Positions 15,544-24,808 are shown, numbered from the stretch's first letter. The stretch is 34,770 nt of DNA from Bacteroidota bacterium (GCA_947446605.1 CANFHJ010000018.1:1-34770), one strand, 5' to 3'. Numbers and translations: made by a program. Notes: generated by a model not told the origin, from the sequence alone.

Positions 15544-16200
15544 TTAAATTGGAGAATAAAGCCCATTTGCAATGGCATAATTAAGAATCTCAAGACTTTT
15601 ATGAACACCAATTTTCTTCATTATATTATAACGATGAGTTGAAATTGTAGTTTCATCTCTATGCAAGATGTTCCCGATTTCTTTATTAGATTTTCCCTCA
15701 CATATCAATATCACTATTTCAATCTCCCGTTTACTTAAAAATTTTTTCGGATTTTTAAGTCGATTTTTATGGAACTCCTGATGTTGGAAAATTGTATCCA
15801 TCGCCTCTAAGTTAAAATGCTTTTGTTCCTTCATTAAAACCCTTTCAATGGCAAATTTCACTTCTTCATTCTCTGTATCTTTAAATAGATATCCGTCAGC
15901 CTCATTTTGATATGCACTTACAATATATTCTTTATTATGATGTCCACTTAAAATCAAAATTTTTATACCCTTATATTTCAACTTTAAATTTCTGCACATC
16001 TTTAGGCCATTTCCATCTTTAAGTTCAATGTCTAGTAGGATCAAATCATATTTAACCTTTTCAAGCATTTCTAAAATTTCTTTTTCACCCGCAAAACATT
16101 GTACTTGCACCACAAATGATAGTTTTTCTATAAAGTATTTGTAACCATCCCTAACCGCAAAATGGTCATCAACTATGGCTATGGAGAATACTCTTGTCAT
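15544..16200 (-). CDS. NarL/LuxR-type response regulator
   Basis: The 218-residue protein has a receiver domain (IAIVDDHFAVRDGYKYF with acidic Asp11/12, LLDIEL with phospho-acceptor Asp57, LILSGH with Ser85, YLFKD with Lys107). A C-terminal LuxR HTH follows (LSKREIEIVILICEGKSNKE, then TTISTHRYNIMKKIGV). It should be phosphorylated by the neighbouring kinase, whose stop overlaps its start by 4 bases. Its targets are not visible. The peptide and lipoprotein operons nearby are candidates by position only. Confidence 0.93.
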   Translation of the reverse strand: MTRVFSIAIVDDHFAVRDGYKYFIEKLSFVVQVQCFAGEKEILEMLEKVKYDLILLDIELKDGNGLKMCRNLKLKYKGIKILILSGHHNKEYIVSAYQNEADGYLFKDTENEEVKFAIERVLMKEQKHFNLEAMDTIFQHQEFHKNRLKNPKKFLSKREIEIVILICEGKSNKEIGNILHRDETTISTHRYNIMKKIGVHKSLEILNYAIANGLYSPI

Positions 16201-16949
16201 TGCAGTTTATTTAAATGAAAAGTAAAAAAAAAGTTGGATCCTTCTAAATTGGAATATTTCAAATTTCCTCCTAAAAAATTTGTCCTGTTTTTGATGTTGC
16301 TTAAACCAGAACCCACAATTTCTTTGGTATCATATTCAAATCCAACTCCATTATCATGAAACTTCATTTCTAAGGTGTTACTTTGAGTAGTAAAAATTGA
16401 TAGGCTAACCTTTTTAGCATTTGAATGCTTCAAAGCATTATTAAAAAGTTCCTGAATTATTCTATAAATCTGTATTTCGTAATGTTTATTAATACCTTCA
16501 GGAAAATTATTTATTAATTCAACTTCGAAATGCTGATTGAAATCACCACATAACTGATCAATTGCGCCTTTAATTCCGGATAATGCAATTGAGCTAGGAG
16601 TTAATGCATGTGTAGCATTGCGGGCTTCTATGCTTGCATTTGTTATATAACCATAAACCACATTGGCAATATTCTGCATTTCCAAAATGGATAAATTGCC
16701 GGAAACAATGTTACCTATTTGTATTTTAGCACCACTTAATAATCCTCCAATCCCATCATGAATATCACGGCCAATTCTATTTCGTTCATCTTCCTGCGCA
16801 TCCAAAATTAATTTAAAAAGGAATTCCTTTTGTGATTGAACCTTCTTCATATACCTGTATATGATGATAATCATAAAGGTAATTAAAAAGACAAAAGAAG
16901 CCCCACCAAACATCATTGCTATTAGGATATCTTCTCTTTCTTTAGACAT
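16197..16949 (-). CDS. membrane histidine kinase, HisKA_3 type
   Basis: The protein has 250 residues with one N-terminal membrane helix (about 9-31). It is followed by EDERNRIGRDIHDGIGGLL, the dimerisation box with phospho-acceptor His64. The ATPase domain follows with ELFNNALKHSNAKKV (N box), FHDNGVGFEY (G1) and GSGLSNIKNRTNFLGG (G2). No extracellular sensor domain is present, so sensing may come from the membrane protein encoded just upstream, whose gene overlaps this one by 28 bases. Partner: the response regulator at 15544-16200. Confidence 0.92.
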   Translation of the reverse strand: MSKEREDILIAMMFGGASFVFLITFMIIIIYRYMKKVQSQKEFLFKLILDAQEDERNRIGRDIHDGIGGLLSGAKIQIGNIVSGNLSILEMQNIANVVYGYITNASIEARNATHALTPSSIALSGIKGAIDQLCGDFNQHFEVELINNFPEGINKHYEIQIYRIIQELFNNALKHSNAKKVSLSIFTTQSNTLEMKFHDNGVGFEYDTKEIVGSGLSNIKNRTNFLGGNLKYSNLEGSNFFFTFHLNKLQ

Positions 16950-17542
16950 ATGAATGAGATTGAAAATAAAATATTGACTATTAAGGTTACTATAAAATTA
17001 TATACAGTATAAAAGTTCAAAATCATCACGCTGCGATTTTCAACAATATAATCTATAAATACAAACATAGAAAAAGTCGAGAAGGCAAAAAATGACAAAC
17101 TGGAATATGCCCAGAATTTCGAAGATTTAAGTGGATTGATACTAATATCAGTTAATCTGAATAATAGGAGTACAGAGTATGTTCCTAAATTCAAAAGAGT
17201 GAATATAAAGAGTAATTTGTTGAAATTATCCAATTGCATTGTGATACCCCAAACGCAAAATAAAGTGATGTATAGAGAAAACGAAGTCAGTATTCTTGAC
17301 TTTAACATATAACCAAGCCAAACGTTGTATAGTCCAATCCAAATAAGAAATATATTATAACAAAAGTGGTTGTTAATTGAGAGAATTGATAAACCAAGAC
17401 CTAGAAGATCAATTAAGCAGGTACCCAAAAGAAAGAAAAAAAAGACCTTCGAGTCTATAATCCGAAGGTCTTGATAATACCTCAAAGCCACTATTATTGG
17501 AAAAATAGAGAGTAAAGAAGTTATGTGGGCAAGGACAATCAA
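16922..17542 (-). CDS. polytopic membrane protein of the two-component operon
   Basis: The 206-residue protein is made almost entirely of hydrophobic helices, about six or seven (for example IVLAHITSLLSIFPIIVALRY, VFFFFLLGTCLIDLLGLGL, IFLIWIGLYNVWLGYML). It ends in a basic LKKEKIS. It resembles membrane sensor modules normally fused to kinases. Its overlap with the kinase gene suggests the two act together. A terminator-like hairpin lies inside its first 30 codons (17436-17472). Confidence 0.75.
   Translation of the reverse strand: MIVLAHITSLLSIFPIIVALRYYQDLRIIDSKVFFFFLLGTCLIDLLGLGLSILSINNHFCYNIFLIWIGLYNVWLGYMLKSRILTSFSLYITLFCVWGITMQLDNFNKLLFIFTLLNLGTYSVLLLFRLTDISINPLKSSKFWAYSSLSFFAFSTFSMFVFIDYIVENRSVMILNFYTVYNFIVTLIVNILFSISFICLKKEKIS
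17436..17472 (-). terminator. intrinsic-terminator-like hairpin inside the membrane protein gene
   Basis: On the minus strand AAGACCTTCG (17472-17463), an 11-base loop, and CGAAGGTCTT (17451-17442) form a perfect 10-bp stem. The stem's last two T begin a run of eight T (17443-17436). This is a textbook rho-independent terminator shape, but it lies about 25 codons into the 16922-17542 reading frame. It could attenuate the operon or be a codon accident (FFFF codons). Confidence 0.5.
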
Positions 17543-17546
17543 TTTA

Positions 17547-17864
17547 TTAACTATTTAGTGCATTTACTGTACCGCAATAAGGTGGACAAGGTGATCCGAA
17601 CTCTAAAATACTGCCATTGGTCATATCATCCTCATTTGCCAATACTCCAACAATCACAAGCTTTTGTACCTTATCATTATCCAAACCGTAATAGATTCTT
17701 AAGCCAACACAGTCATCTTGGTTAAGTAATGATTGAATGGCTGACTTTCCAAAGAACTCTCCCTTTATAAAGGTTGCACCCGGAACAAATTGATTTCTGT
17801 AATTTGCAGTAAGATTAGCTGCATCCTGCAAGCTAATGTCATGACTTTCGTTTCCTGTAAACAT
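17547..17864 (-). CDS. small conserved-looking protein of unknown function
   Basis: The 105-residue protein has no signal peptide. It starts MFTGNESHDISLQDAANLTA and NYRNQFVPGA, followed by KSAIQSLLNQDDCVGLRIYY, LVIVGVLANEDDM and a Cys-containing end (SPCPPYCGTVNAL). The well-packed helix/strand pattern and ordinary composition argue for a real protein. I cannot assign a family or function. It lies 4 bases upstream of the membrane protein gene, so it is probably the first gene of the two-component operon. Confidence 0.7.
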   Translation of the reverse strand: MFTGNESHDISLQDAANLTANYRNQFVPGATFIKGEFFGKSAIQSLLNQDDCVGLRIYYGLDNDKVQKLVIVGVLANEDDMTNGSILEFGSPCPPYCGTVNALNS

Positions 17865-18216
17865 AATTTTTTTTCGTTCAAAATAAAATTTATTAAGTTC
17901 AATTAAAAAGTATTAACAACTAGTGCTTTTTAGTTTAATTTTATTCAATTGTATACTCAACTATATTTCAATACATTATACAGACGGACTATAATTTCAC
18001 TCCTTAAAAATAATGTTTTTACAGTAGCATTTTACTATAAAAATAGTAGGATTACTTCATATATTTGATTTCAAAATTCTATCTTCAATTCGCAACCAAT
18101 CTGCGTTTTAATTATTTTTAACCTGGGGTTGGTAAAAGAATTATTCTATAAAATAAAGATTAGTTTAAATTATATCAAACAACTATCCAATATAAATGTA
18201 GTAAACTGTGTAATAC
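17865..18216. other. 352-bp AT-rich intergenic region
   Basis: No gene, RNA or convincing terminator is seen on either strand. It must contain the promoter of the 17864-15544 operon, but no clear -33/-7 pair was found. Confidence 0.6.
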
Positions 18217-18720
18217 TCAAACAATTTGAATACTTTCTGCTTTAACGCATACAGTAAGGTAAAGTCCGCTACTTGAATTTGAATATACAGGCTCTTTGCA
18301 TTCATCACAATCCGTTGATTTAGGAACACAGGTATAGCAAGCCATATCTCCTTCTAGTGAACCACTAGGCTTACATTTACCAGTACCTTTTTTGTATGCA
18401 CAGGTAATAGTGATTTGGCTTCCCCCTCCAGTTGCTGAGGCATTATCATAATTTGTATTGGGGTTGTCAAAATAAATAAACCAATAGTTGTTCAAATTCC
18501 CATTTAGATTTAAAGTTCCGTTTACAGAGTCGACATTCCATTCACTAGAGGGTGCAAATATGTATGCTGCCAATTCATCAGCAGGTAATACTGAGTCACC
18601 AGAAATTGTAACACTTGCATTTGCATTGTTGTCAAATTCAATCGAAATTACATTCGTTGAATTTCCATCGAGATTAAGGCTTCTGAAGGTGTAAACCTGC
18701 CCTGGTGTAATATAATTCAT
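18217..18720 (-). CDS. signal-less Cys-containing protein
   Basis: The protein has 167 residues. The first ~125 residues form a beta-rich, Asn/Ser-rich part (VYTFRSLNLDGNSTNVISIE, then ADELAAYIFAPSSEWNVDS). The C-terminal part is Cys-rich: GTGKCKPS, MACYTCVPKSTDCDECKEP and VCVKAES. The paired CxxC-like spacing could bind a metal or form disulfides. No signal peptide is seen, although the gene overlaps by 4 bases (ATGA) with the gene of a secreted thioredoxin-fold protein. No family is recognised. Confidence 0.6.
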   Translation of the reverse strand: MNYITPGQVYTFRSLNLDGNSTNVISIEFDNNANASVTISGDSVLPADELAAYIFAPSSEWNVDSVNGTLNLNGNLNNYWFIYFDNPNTNYDNASATGGGSQITITCAYKKGTGKCKPSGSLEGDMACYTCVPKSTDCDECKEPVYSNSSSGLYLTVCVKAESIQIV

Positions 18721-19280
18721 GGTTTTGTATTTAATAAATGTATAATCTGATTGTCTAAGTCCTTAAATAAGCTCTGGTTATATCCCTCATATCGATATTG
18801 AATTGACCCATCTTGAACAATAATTAGAAAGGTAGGATAAGATGATATTTGATATGTCTTTGTTATTTCCTTACTAACTATATGCATTATAGTGCGGTAA
18901 TCATCATTGTCATAAACATCTCTAAGAATACTTAAAAATTCTATTAAGTCATCATGTTCTGTGGAATTCATCATGACACTTGAACCATAGGTTCCTGGAT
19001 TCAATAATTTATTTATCATTGCATAAACAGGTGGTAGTGCAATGTATACTGGCGCGTCGTTATACTTATCCTTTAATATTTGGCTTCGTATTTTCTGAAT
19101 GTCATTATCAAGACTATAGCCGTCTCGGTGGCGGTCGAAAGTAGTATAGGGATGACCCTTCACGCTACCCCCAGTAATGTGCATGTTTTTACTGTATTCT
19201 TTAACGCTTGTGCAATGCGACTGCCCAAAGCTTGTAATACTGGTTAAAAGCACGAGAGTAAGAAGTAGATAAGGTTTCAT
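18717..19280 (-). CDS. secreted thioredoxin-fold protein lacking the CxxC motif
   Basis: The protein has 187 residues. Residues 1-19 (MKPYLLLTLVLLTSITSFG before QSH) are a signal peptide. The C-terminal half shows ITKTYQISSYPTFLIIV, with the cis-Pro strand of thioredoxin folds, then DGSIQYRYEGY. The strand where CxxC would stand (PVYIALPPVYAMINKLL) contains no Cys, so disulfide exchange is not expected. It could act as a holder or chaperone. It is preceded by the lipoprotein gene (5-base gap) and overlaps the next gene. Confidence 0.65.
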   Translation of the reverse strand: MKPYLLLTLVLLTSITSFGQSHCTSVKEYSKNMHITGGSVKGHPYTTFDRHRDGYSLDNDIQKIRSQILKDKYNDAPVYIALPPVYAMINKLLNPGTYGSSVMMNSTEHDDLIEFLSILRDVYDNDDYRTIMHIVSKEITKTYQISSYPTFLIIVQDGSIQYRYEGYNQSLFKDLDNQIIHLLNTKP

Positions 19281-19285
19281 GTCTA

Positions 19286-19939
19286 TTAGTTTTCAATAAT
19301 TGTCCAGTTTTTATTATTCTTTTTGTCTTGAATATGAAATAAGCCGAACTCCTTATTGTAATACCCTTTAGCGACGGCTGAATTCTGGAATTCGTGGTAC
19401 CCGTAAATGCAGCTATGGTAAGTTATTCCTTTTATAGTTGTATCACCAATGTATCTTGTAGAATTTTGATCGTCTACATTACAGTCGCCAAAAATAAAAT
19501 GTGTTTCATTAAAACGAAACTCAATAACGTTAGGATATTCTCTAATATTATTAGTGGGATTATTGGTTACAATGTCTAATGCCTTACCATGTTTAAATTC
19601 GAATTTGCCCTGGCCTTTGATACATGTGTAATCGGAGCCATAGTATTCAGCACACATATAGTTGGGCGGACAAATAATACTTCTCCTTCTTTCAAAACAA
19701 TTAGTGCCACTGTCAAGGGTCTGCCGTATAAAAATCAATGTATCACCCTCATCACTTGTGAAGCTAATTGTGTCGAACTTTTCTAGCCTGTATGGAACTT
19801 TGCTCTTCTCGGCTAGCTTCAAAGAATAATATTCGTTTGGAATTTGTCCGCATGAGGGTTCTTGCGTTTTTTGGCAATTTTGTAATGAAAGTGACAGCAC
19901 TAAAAACAACGATAAAAGAGACGCAACGCTTGTTCTCAT
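19286..19939 (-). CDS. Cys-containing lipoprotein of unknown function
   Basis: The protein has 217 residues. The N-terminus MRTSVASLLSLFLVLSLSLQ ends in a Cys that fits a lipobox (LQNC). The mature part is beta-rich with further Cys (SCGQIP, NCFERR, ICPPNYMCAE, YTCIKG, GDCNVD, HSCIYG), suggesting several disulfides in the periplasm or at the surface. No family is recognised. It is the first gene of a three-gene operon and is divergent from the lipoprotein/TlpA pair at 20212. Confidence 0.7.
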   Translation of the reverse strand: MRTSVASLLSLFLVLSLSLQNCQKTQEPSCGQIPNEYYSLKLAEKSKVPYRLEKFDTISFTSDEGDTLIFIRQTLDSGTNCFERRRSIICPPNYMCAEYYGSDYTCIKGQGKFEFKHGKALDIVTNNPTNNIREYPNVIEFRFNETHFIFGDCNVDDQNSTRYIGDTTIKGITYHSCIYGYHEFQNSAVAKGYYNKEFGLFHIQDKKNNKNWTIIEN

Positions 19940-19997
19940 AGGTGTAGGCTTTAATATTGTAAACCATCCTTGGCTAAATGCTGGACTAGAATTATTT

Positions 19998-20030
19998 CAA
20001 ATATAATTATTACCATTCAATTACATTAAA
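19998..20030 (-). promoter_or_regulatory. candidate promoter for the 19939-18217 operon
   Basis: TATATTTG (20005-19998, minus strand) matches the -7 consensus TAnnTTTG exactly. TTTA lies 21 bases upstream (20030-20027) in the -33 position. The -7 box is 58 bases from the ATG at 19939. Confidence 0.4.
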
Positions 20031-20211
20031 TGATAATCAAAGCAAGGCAAAATTTGCTTTAACGGGAAGCTCAAGCTCCATTTGTAATTGGACTTAGCCA
20101 TATTATACGCAAAGAAGAGGAACCTAAGACTACCTAGGTGATAATCCATTTTCAATTAATAATTGGATTTAGTTGACAATTTATTTAGAATTGAGTTTAT
20201 TTATTTTGAAT

Positions 20212-20907
20212 ATGAAAAAAATTAATAACCCAAATTATTATTCTCTCGTAATTATTATTTGCCTATTTTTATGTTTTAGCTGTAAAAAAAAAGTAAGAAA
20301 TGACCCAAATAAAGAAACGAACCATAATAGGATAACTAGTTTTAGTATTCAGAATTTCAATTCAAATAATTATCTATTTTCTTCTTTAATAAATGATAGT
20401 ACAACAATCGATGTATTCCTAAATAAATACGAAAACAAAGATAGTATTGTTTTAAATTTAATAAAAAGAGCGTCTTCACCCTTTGATAAATCAAACTCTC
20501 TTTTCTTTCTTGAAGATTTTGGATGGGAAAATATAGACACCTCAAATTCAAATAAACTTGATATTATTTTCCCAAATAATGGAGCTCAATATTGGATAAT
20601 ACCATTAAATTATACTTCACAAAATAACATAATTAATGTAGCCACGATTATTAAATCGCATTTGGAATATACTTGTACTTGTTGCACTCCAACAGGAGGC
20701 GGAGAAAGTGGTAATGTTCCTAATGGTTACTGCACTAAACATACGATGGTTAATGACAAACATCAAGTTTCTGTAGAATGCATTCAACATATGAATTGTG
20801 ATCATTGTGGTCTGGATCCTGTGGTTGTAAAAGGTAGTAATATCCCCAACATAAATGTTTTAGGTGAGGTTTTGATAATAAAATCTTCCAAATTATATGT
20901 ACAATAA
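20212..20907 (+). CDS. Cys-rich lipoprotein of unknown function
   Basis: The protein has 231 residues from the ATG at 20212. An upstream alternative start would spoil the signal peptide. MKKINNPNYYSLVII then ICLFLCFSC is a lipoprotein signal. The C-terminal third is Cys-rich: YTCTCCTPTGGGESG, GYCTKH, VECIQHMNCDHCGLDP, with His residues interspersed, which could bind metal or form disulfides. The gene overlaps the following thioredoxin-like gene by 11 bases, so the partner may keep these cysteines in the right state. No family is recognised. Confidence 0.7.
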   Translation: MKKINNPNYYSLVIIICLFLCFSCKKKVRNDPNKETNHNRITSFSIQNFNSNNYLFSSLINDSTTIDVFLNKYENKDSIVLNLIKRASSPFDKSNSLFFLEDFGWENIDTSNSNKLDIIFPNNGAQYWIIPLNYTSQNNIINVATIIKSHLEYTCTCCTPTGGGESGNVPNGYCTKHTMVNDKHQVSVECIQHMNCDHCGLDPVVVKGSNIPNINVLGEVLIIKSSKLYVQ

Positions 20908-22036
20908 AATTAACAAATCCAAAATAGTAAAGGCACTGATTTTGCTCCTTGGTTTTCTATTGAATGCAAATCTAATTAGGTCTCAAAAAATAATGTCTGG
21001 TGATTTTAATTTCACATACAAAAACAAATTCTACGATTCACCTGATACATTTAACACCAATTTGAGAGTAGTTTTTTATAAAGATAAAGTCAATTTAAAG
21101 GCAATCATCTTTGATACAGAAAACAAAATTATAAGAATTATAGGCGACTCTAATTTAGAGGCAAGGTATAATCAAAAAGATTCAACAATTAGATATTATT
21201 ATCAAAGTGATATTACTAGATTTATTTATTCAGAAAATAATTTAGTGAAAATTGGAGCTAAATACTATTTGGAGCAGCCATTTTCTTCAAAAACAATTTA
21301 TACTACAGATTCAAATTTTTTAACATTTCAAATAAATGACCCATATAAATTAAATATACACGATGGAATAAAAAATGAAAAATACAGATTCACCTTAAAT
21401 TTAAAGGACAGCATTTTTACTTATATATATTCCTATTTAGAGGAGGGCGAAAATACAAGGGAAAATTTGAGTACTACCTGGCAAATGGATGAAATTAGCA
21501 TACATGCTTATAAAACAAACCACTTAACTAAATTTTCATTTCAACTCGTATTAGATTCTATTAAAAATAGCCTTCCATATAGGTATATAAATCCAAAAAC
21601 AAATCCAAAACAAACAAAAATACAAAAGGTAATAGATGTTGGTGATTTTTTTCCCAATATCAATGCTTATAGCATTTTTACAGCTGATTCATTTCAAATC
21701 AACAACAATTCCAAAAAAATATTATTTTTTAGCTTTAATGGTTGCTATCCGTGTAAAGTTTCATTTGATGTTTTACTTAAAAACAAATCCAAAATAAATG
21801 CCGATTTTTTTATACTAAACCCCATTGATAAGAAAGTTGAAAATTTAAAAAATCAAACCTCAAAAAATGGCTTTCCAACAAATTATGGGTTAATCGATAG
21901 AACTGTATTTAACCAGTTTGGCATCACCTATTTCCCAACAATATTTATACTTGATGGCAACAATAAAATTATTGCTACATACAATACAATAAACAATAAT
22001 AACATTAAGGACATTATTGCAAAGCTCAGACCTTGA
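20897..22036 (+). CDS. TlpA/AhpC-like thioredoxin-family protein
   Basis: The protein has 379 residues. A signal peptide is likely (KSKIVKALILLLGFLLNANL, ending near IRSQ). Residues ~30-240 are a beta-rich domain of unknown type. The C-terminal domain is thioredoxin-like: VGDFFPNINAYSIF, then ILFFSFNGCYPCKVSFD with active-site Cys-Tyr-Pro-Cys, and ITYFPTIFILDGNNKI with the cis-Pro. It should exchange disulfides in the periplasm. Its overlap with the Cys-rich lipoprotein gene suggests that protein as partner. Confidence 0.82.
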   Translation: MYNKINKSKIVKALILLLGFLLNANLIRSQKIMSGDFNFTYKNKFYDSPDTFNTNLRVVFYKDKVNLKAIIFDTENKIIRIIGDSNLEARYNQKDSTIRYYYQSDITRFIYSENNLVKIGAKYYLEQPFSSKTIYTTDSNFLTFQINDPYKLNIHDGIKNEKYRFTLNLKDSIFTYIYSYLEEGENTRENLSTTWQMDEISIHAYKTNHLTKFSFQLVLDSIKNSLPYRYINPKTNPKQTKIQKVIDVGDFFPNINAYSIFTADSFQINNNSKKILFFSFNGCYPCKVSFDVLLKNKSKINADFFILNPIDKKVENLKNQTSKNGFPTNYGLIDRTVFNQFGITYFPTIFILDGNNKIIATYNTINNNNIKDIIAKLRP

Positions 22037-22149
22037 GATGCCGAGAAATTTATTTAACTTTGTTATAGTTGATTAAGAACTCCTACTTAAAACAATCAAC
22101 TGTATAAACTTGGCTGAGCCCTTAAGCCCAAATGACTTGCAAATGCCAA

Positions 22150-24801
22150 ATGAAAGCAATTAAGTACCCATTCTTTTACTTATTCTTCTACTTATGTATG
22201 CAATTTTCTTTTGAAAATTGTTCGCAAGCACAAACCTTTCAAAGCAAATCAGGTGGCATTTGTTTTAGGTTCGACGATTACCAAACTGCCGATAAATTGC
22301 GTGCGGTAAATGCCCTCTTTAACAAATATGGTTTTAAATTTACCTATGCCTTAAATACAGGCATTCCAGATTTACTAAAGGATACCGCTTTTTGGAATGC
22401 CGCTAAAGAATTGGAAAATGCTGGCCATGAATTGGCAGACCAAAGTCCGTCTGATGCCATTCACTATTTTGAACCAAACACCGCAGCCATTGCCTTAAGC
22501 TATAATGGCAGAGCTGGGGTCGACCATATTACAACGGGCAGCCCAAACAGGGTTTGTTTAAAATATTCAATCCTAAATAATGCAGGCGCTGGCGATGAAG
22601 GAAATATTGACATCAGTGGCAACAGAATAATAAGTAAAAACAATGGTGAATTTGCTTGGACTAAATTAAACAATGGCAAAGTGGCTACGCATCTTTACTT
22701 TCCAAGCTTGGGTAAATTGGTTCAAATAGGAAATATCCTAAATGCCAATGCCAATAACCCCGACACCATTTTTGTAAATACTATTTGGAACGAACCCATT
22801 GCATTGGGCACGTATAGTAATATTGCCTACCGAAAAATTTCGCCCTACCAATTAAGCATTGATAAAGAAGGATTGCAATTGATGGCTGAATTTAGCATGG
22901 AGCAATTTGAAAAATACAAACTCAAATTGCCAAAAACTTTTATACATCCAGGTGGCGCTCATCCTTACGTAGACAAGCAATTATTAAAGGAAGCATTGGA
23001 GCCTTTTGGTATTAAATGTGCCGCCTCCTACCCCGAACAAAACGCAGGAATAAGTTATTACAATCCACATAACAACAATCAATTTCAATTGCAAGGAGAA
23101 AATATTTCTCCTGAAAAAGAAACCGTGGCTGCTATTTGTAATTCAATTGCTGAGGCTGCGGCAAAAAATCAAGTTATCATTAGCATCAACCATTTTTCTA
23201 CAGCCTATGGCGCAAGCCCCTTTTCGCAAATGCTGAGCAATTTGGAACAGGTGCTTATTTGGTGTAAAGCAAATACTATTCCTGTTAAAACCTACCAAGA
23301 TTGGAGCAACTATTTATGGGGTGGATTTTGGGATCAAAGCGAAGATATTTTTCCTGCATTGCAAACAGATTTAGATAAAAATGGTAGAGCAGATGGCTTA
23401 ACATTTGGATCAACTATTATAAAAGATACGCTAAGTGGTGTTCTCTATAATAAAAATTATTGCCTACAAGCAAATAGCTCCGCAACCCTTGTTTCTTGCG
23501 ATCGTTTGTTTGGTTTGAACCGAGGCAAAAACACCTTTTATGTGAGCACCAAGGGTGGTGCAAATGCAAATGATTACCTCACCTTGGTAGTTAATTTGCC
23601 AGAAATAAATGCAAGTAAGTATTATGCCATTCCCTGCAATTCAATCAGCTATACAGAAAGAAGTGTAGACATAGAAATACCCGATGGCATTAACTATGTT
23701 TCTTTTATTCTCAATTATGTAAGCAGCAGCAATGCTAAAGTATATGTGAGTGGCATAAAATTTAAATCTGCCAAGAAGCCTTTCTTAAAAGGAACAAAAA
23801 TTAGTAGGGTTGCCAACCAAGCGTTTACACAAATTGACCTGGCGCAAGACGGCGCCTGCAGCGGGTATGCGCAAACACAAATGCAATATTATATTCTTAC
23901 AAATGGGCAAAATATTGCGGCAAGTTTAACTGCCAATAGGTACCTCAACTTGATGCCAAAAAACAATAGGTTTTGGATAGGTTTAGATTCTATAAAACTT
24001 GCCATAAAAGCACCAGATAATACGGCAGATACAGATTGGATTTATATCAATTCCATTCCATGCAAAATATGCAAAGAACAAACGCTTCTCCTTTCAATTA
24101 ACAAAGACACACTGGTAGATGCCAGTTATACTTGGGGAAGTAAACCAATAGACCCGTTTTTACAAAGCACTACCACTAACAGTATTTTGGTAAAACCCAG
24201 TCAGAAAACAAGTTATTTTAATACGCTAACTTTTAAAAATACCAGCAAGCGAACAGATTCTATTTTGGTAGACTTGATACCAAGCAATATTATAACTGGA
24301 CCTTTTGAATTGAAAAGATTTAACGGCGCTACAAGTGTGGATTTTACTTTGGCCTACCCAAGCTATTATAAAATTGAATTGTACCAAATACCAGTTGCCG
24401 GAGAAACAATTAGCACCAATGGTTCTAACATTACCATTACCCGAAATGCCGGATTTACAGGCAATATGGAGGCAAAGTTTTTAATAAGTAATCCTACATG
24501 TAAGGGAATCATCCATACCCTAATTGCCACTACTTATGCTGTTGGCGAAAATGAAATAGCGGCAAAAAGTATTTCACCTCTTATTTTTCCTAATCCATTT
24601 ACCCAAACCTTTAGCATTGAAAATACTTCCTTGAAAAATGCCAAGCTGGAAGTTTATAATTTAATGGGTGCGCAAGTTTTTGCCGGAATGCTTGCAGAAG
24701 GTAAAAATGTGATAAGTTCCGAAAATTGGTTACCTGGAATTTATTTGGTTCAGCTTATAACAGATATGCAGGTGTACCAAACTAAAGTTGTAAAAGAATA
24801 A
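22150..24801 (+). CDS. large secreted polysaccharide-deacetylase-like protein with T9SS domain
   Basis: The protein has 883 residues from the ATG at 22150; an ATG at 22132 is also in frame. The signal peptide runs to about residue 28 (YPFFYLFFYLCMQFSF, then SQAQ). Residues 30-390 resemble a NodB-type deacetylase: GGICFRFDDYQTADKLRAVN with an Asp pair, AGHELADQS, and FIHPGGAHPYVDKQ. Whether all metal ligands are present is unclear. Long beta-sandwich regions follow. The end, LIFPNPFTQTFSIENTSL to YQTKVVKE, is a T9SS type A sorting domain. The protein probably acts on a surface or environmental polysaccharide. It lies on the border of the AT-rich accessory region. Confidence 0.8.
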   Translation: MKAIKYPFFYLFFYLCMQFSFENCSQAQTFQSKSGGICFRFDDYQTADKLRAVNALFNKYGFKFTYALNTGIPDLLKDTAFWNAAKELENAGHELADQSPSDAIHYFEPNTAAIALSYNGRAGVDHITTGSPNRVCLKYSILNNAGAGDEGNIDISGNRIISKNNGEFAWTKLNNGKVATHLYFPSLGKLVQIGNILNANANNPDTIFVNTIWNEPIALGTYSNIAYRKISPYQLSIDKEGLQLMAEFSMEQFEKYKLKLPKTFIHPGGAHPYVDKQLLKEALEPFGIKCAASYPEQNAGISYYNPHNNNQFQLQGENISPEKETVAAICNSIAEAAAKNQVIISINHFSTAYGASPFSQMLSNLEQVLIWCKANTIPVKTYQDWSNYLWGGFWDQSEDIFPALQTDLDKNGRADGLTFGSTIIKDTLSGVLYNKNYCLQANSSATLVSCDRLFGLNRGKNTFYVSTKGGANANDYLTLVVNLPEINASKYYAIPCNSISYTERSVDIEIPDGINYVSFILNYVSSSNAKVYVSGIKFKSAKKPFLKGTKISRVANQAFTQIDLAQDGACSGYAQTQMQYYILTNGQNIAASLTANRYLNLMPKNNRFWIGLDSIKLAIKAPDNTADTDWIYINSIPCKICKEQTLLLSINKDTLVDASYTWGSKPIDPFLQSTTTNSILVKPSQKTSYFNTLTFKNTSKRTDSILVDLIPSNIITGPFELKRFNGATSVDFTLAYPSYYKIELYQIPVAGETISTNGSNITITRNAGFTGNMEAKFLISNPTCKGIIHTLIATTYAVGENEIAAKSISPLIFPNPFTQTFSIENTSLKNAKLEVYNLMGAQVFAGMLAEGKNVISSENWLPGIYLVQLITDMQVYQTKVVKE

Positions 24802-24808
24802 AAATTTA

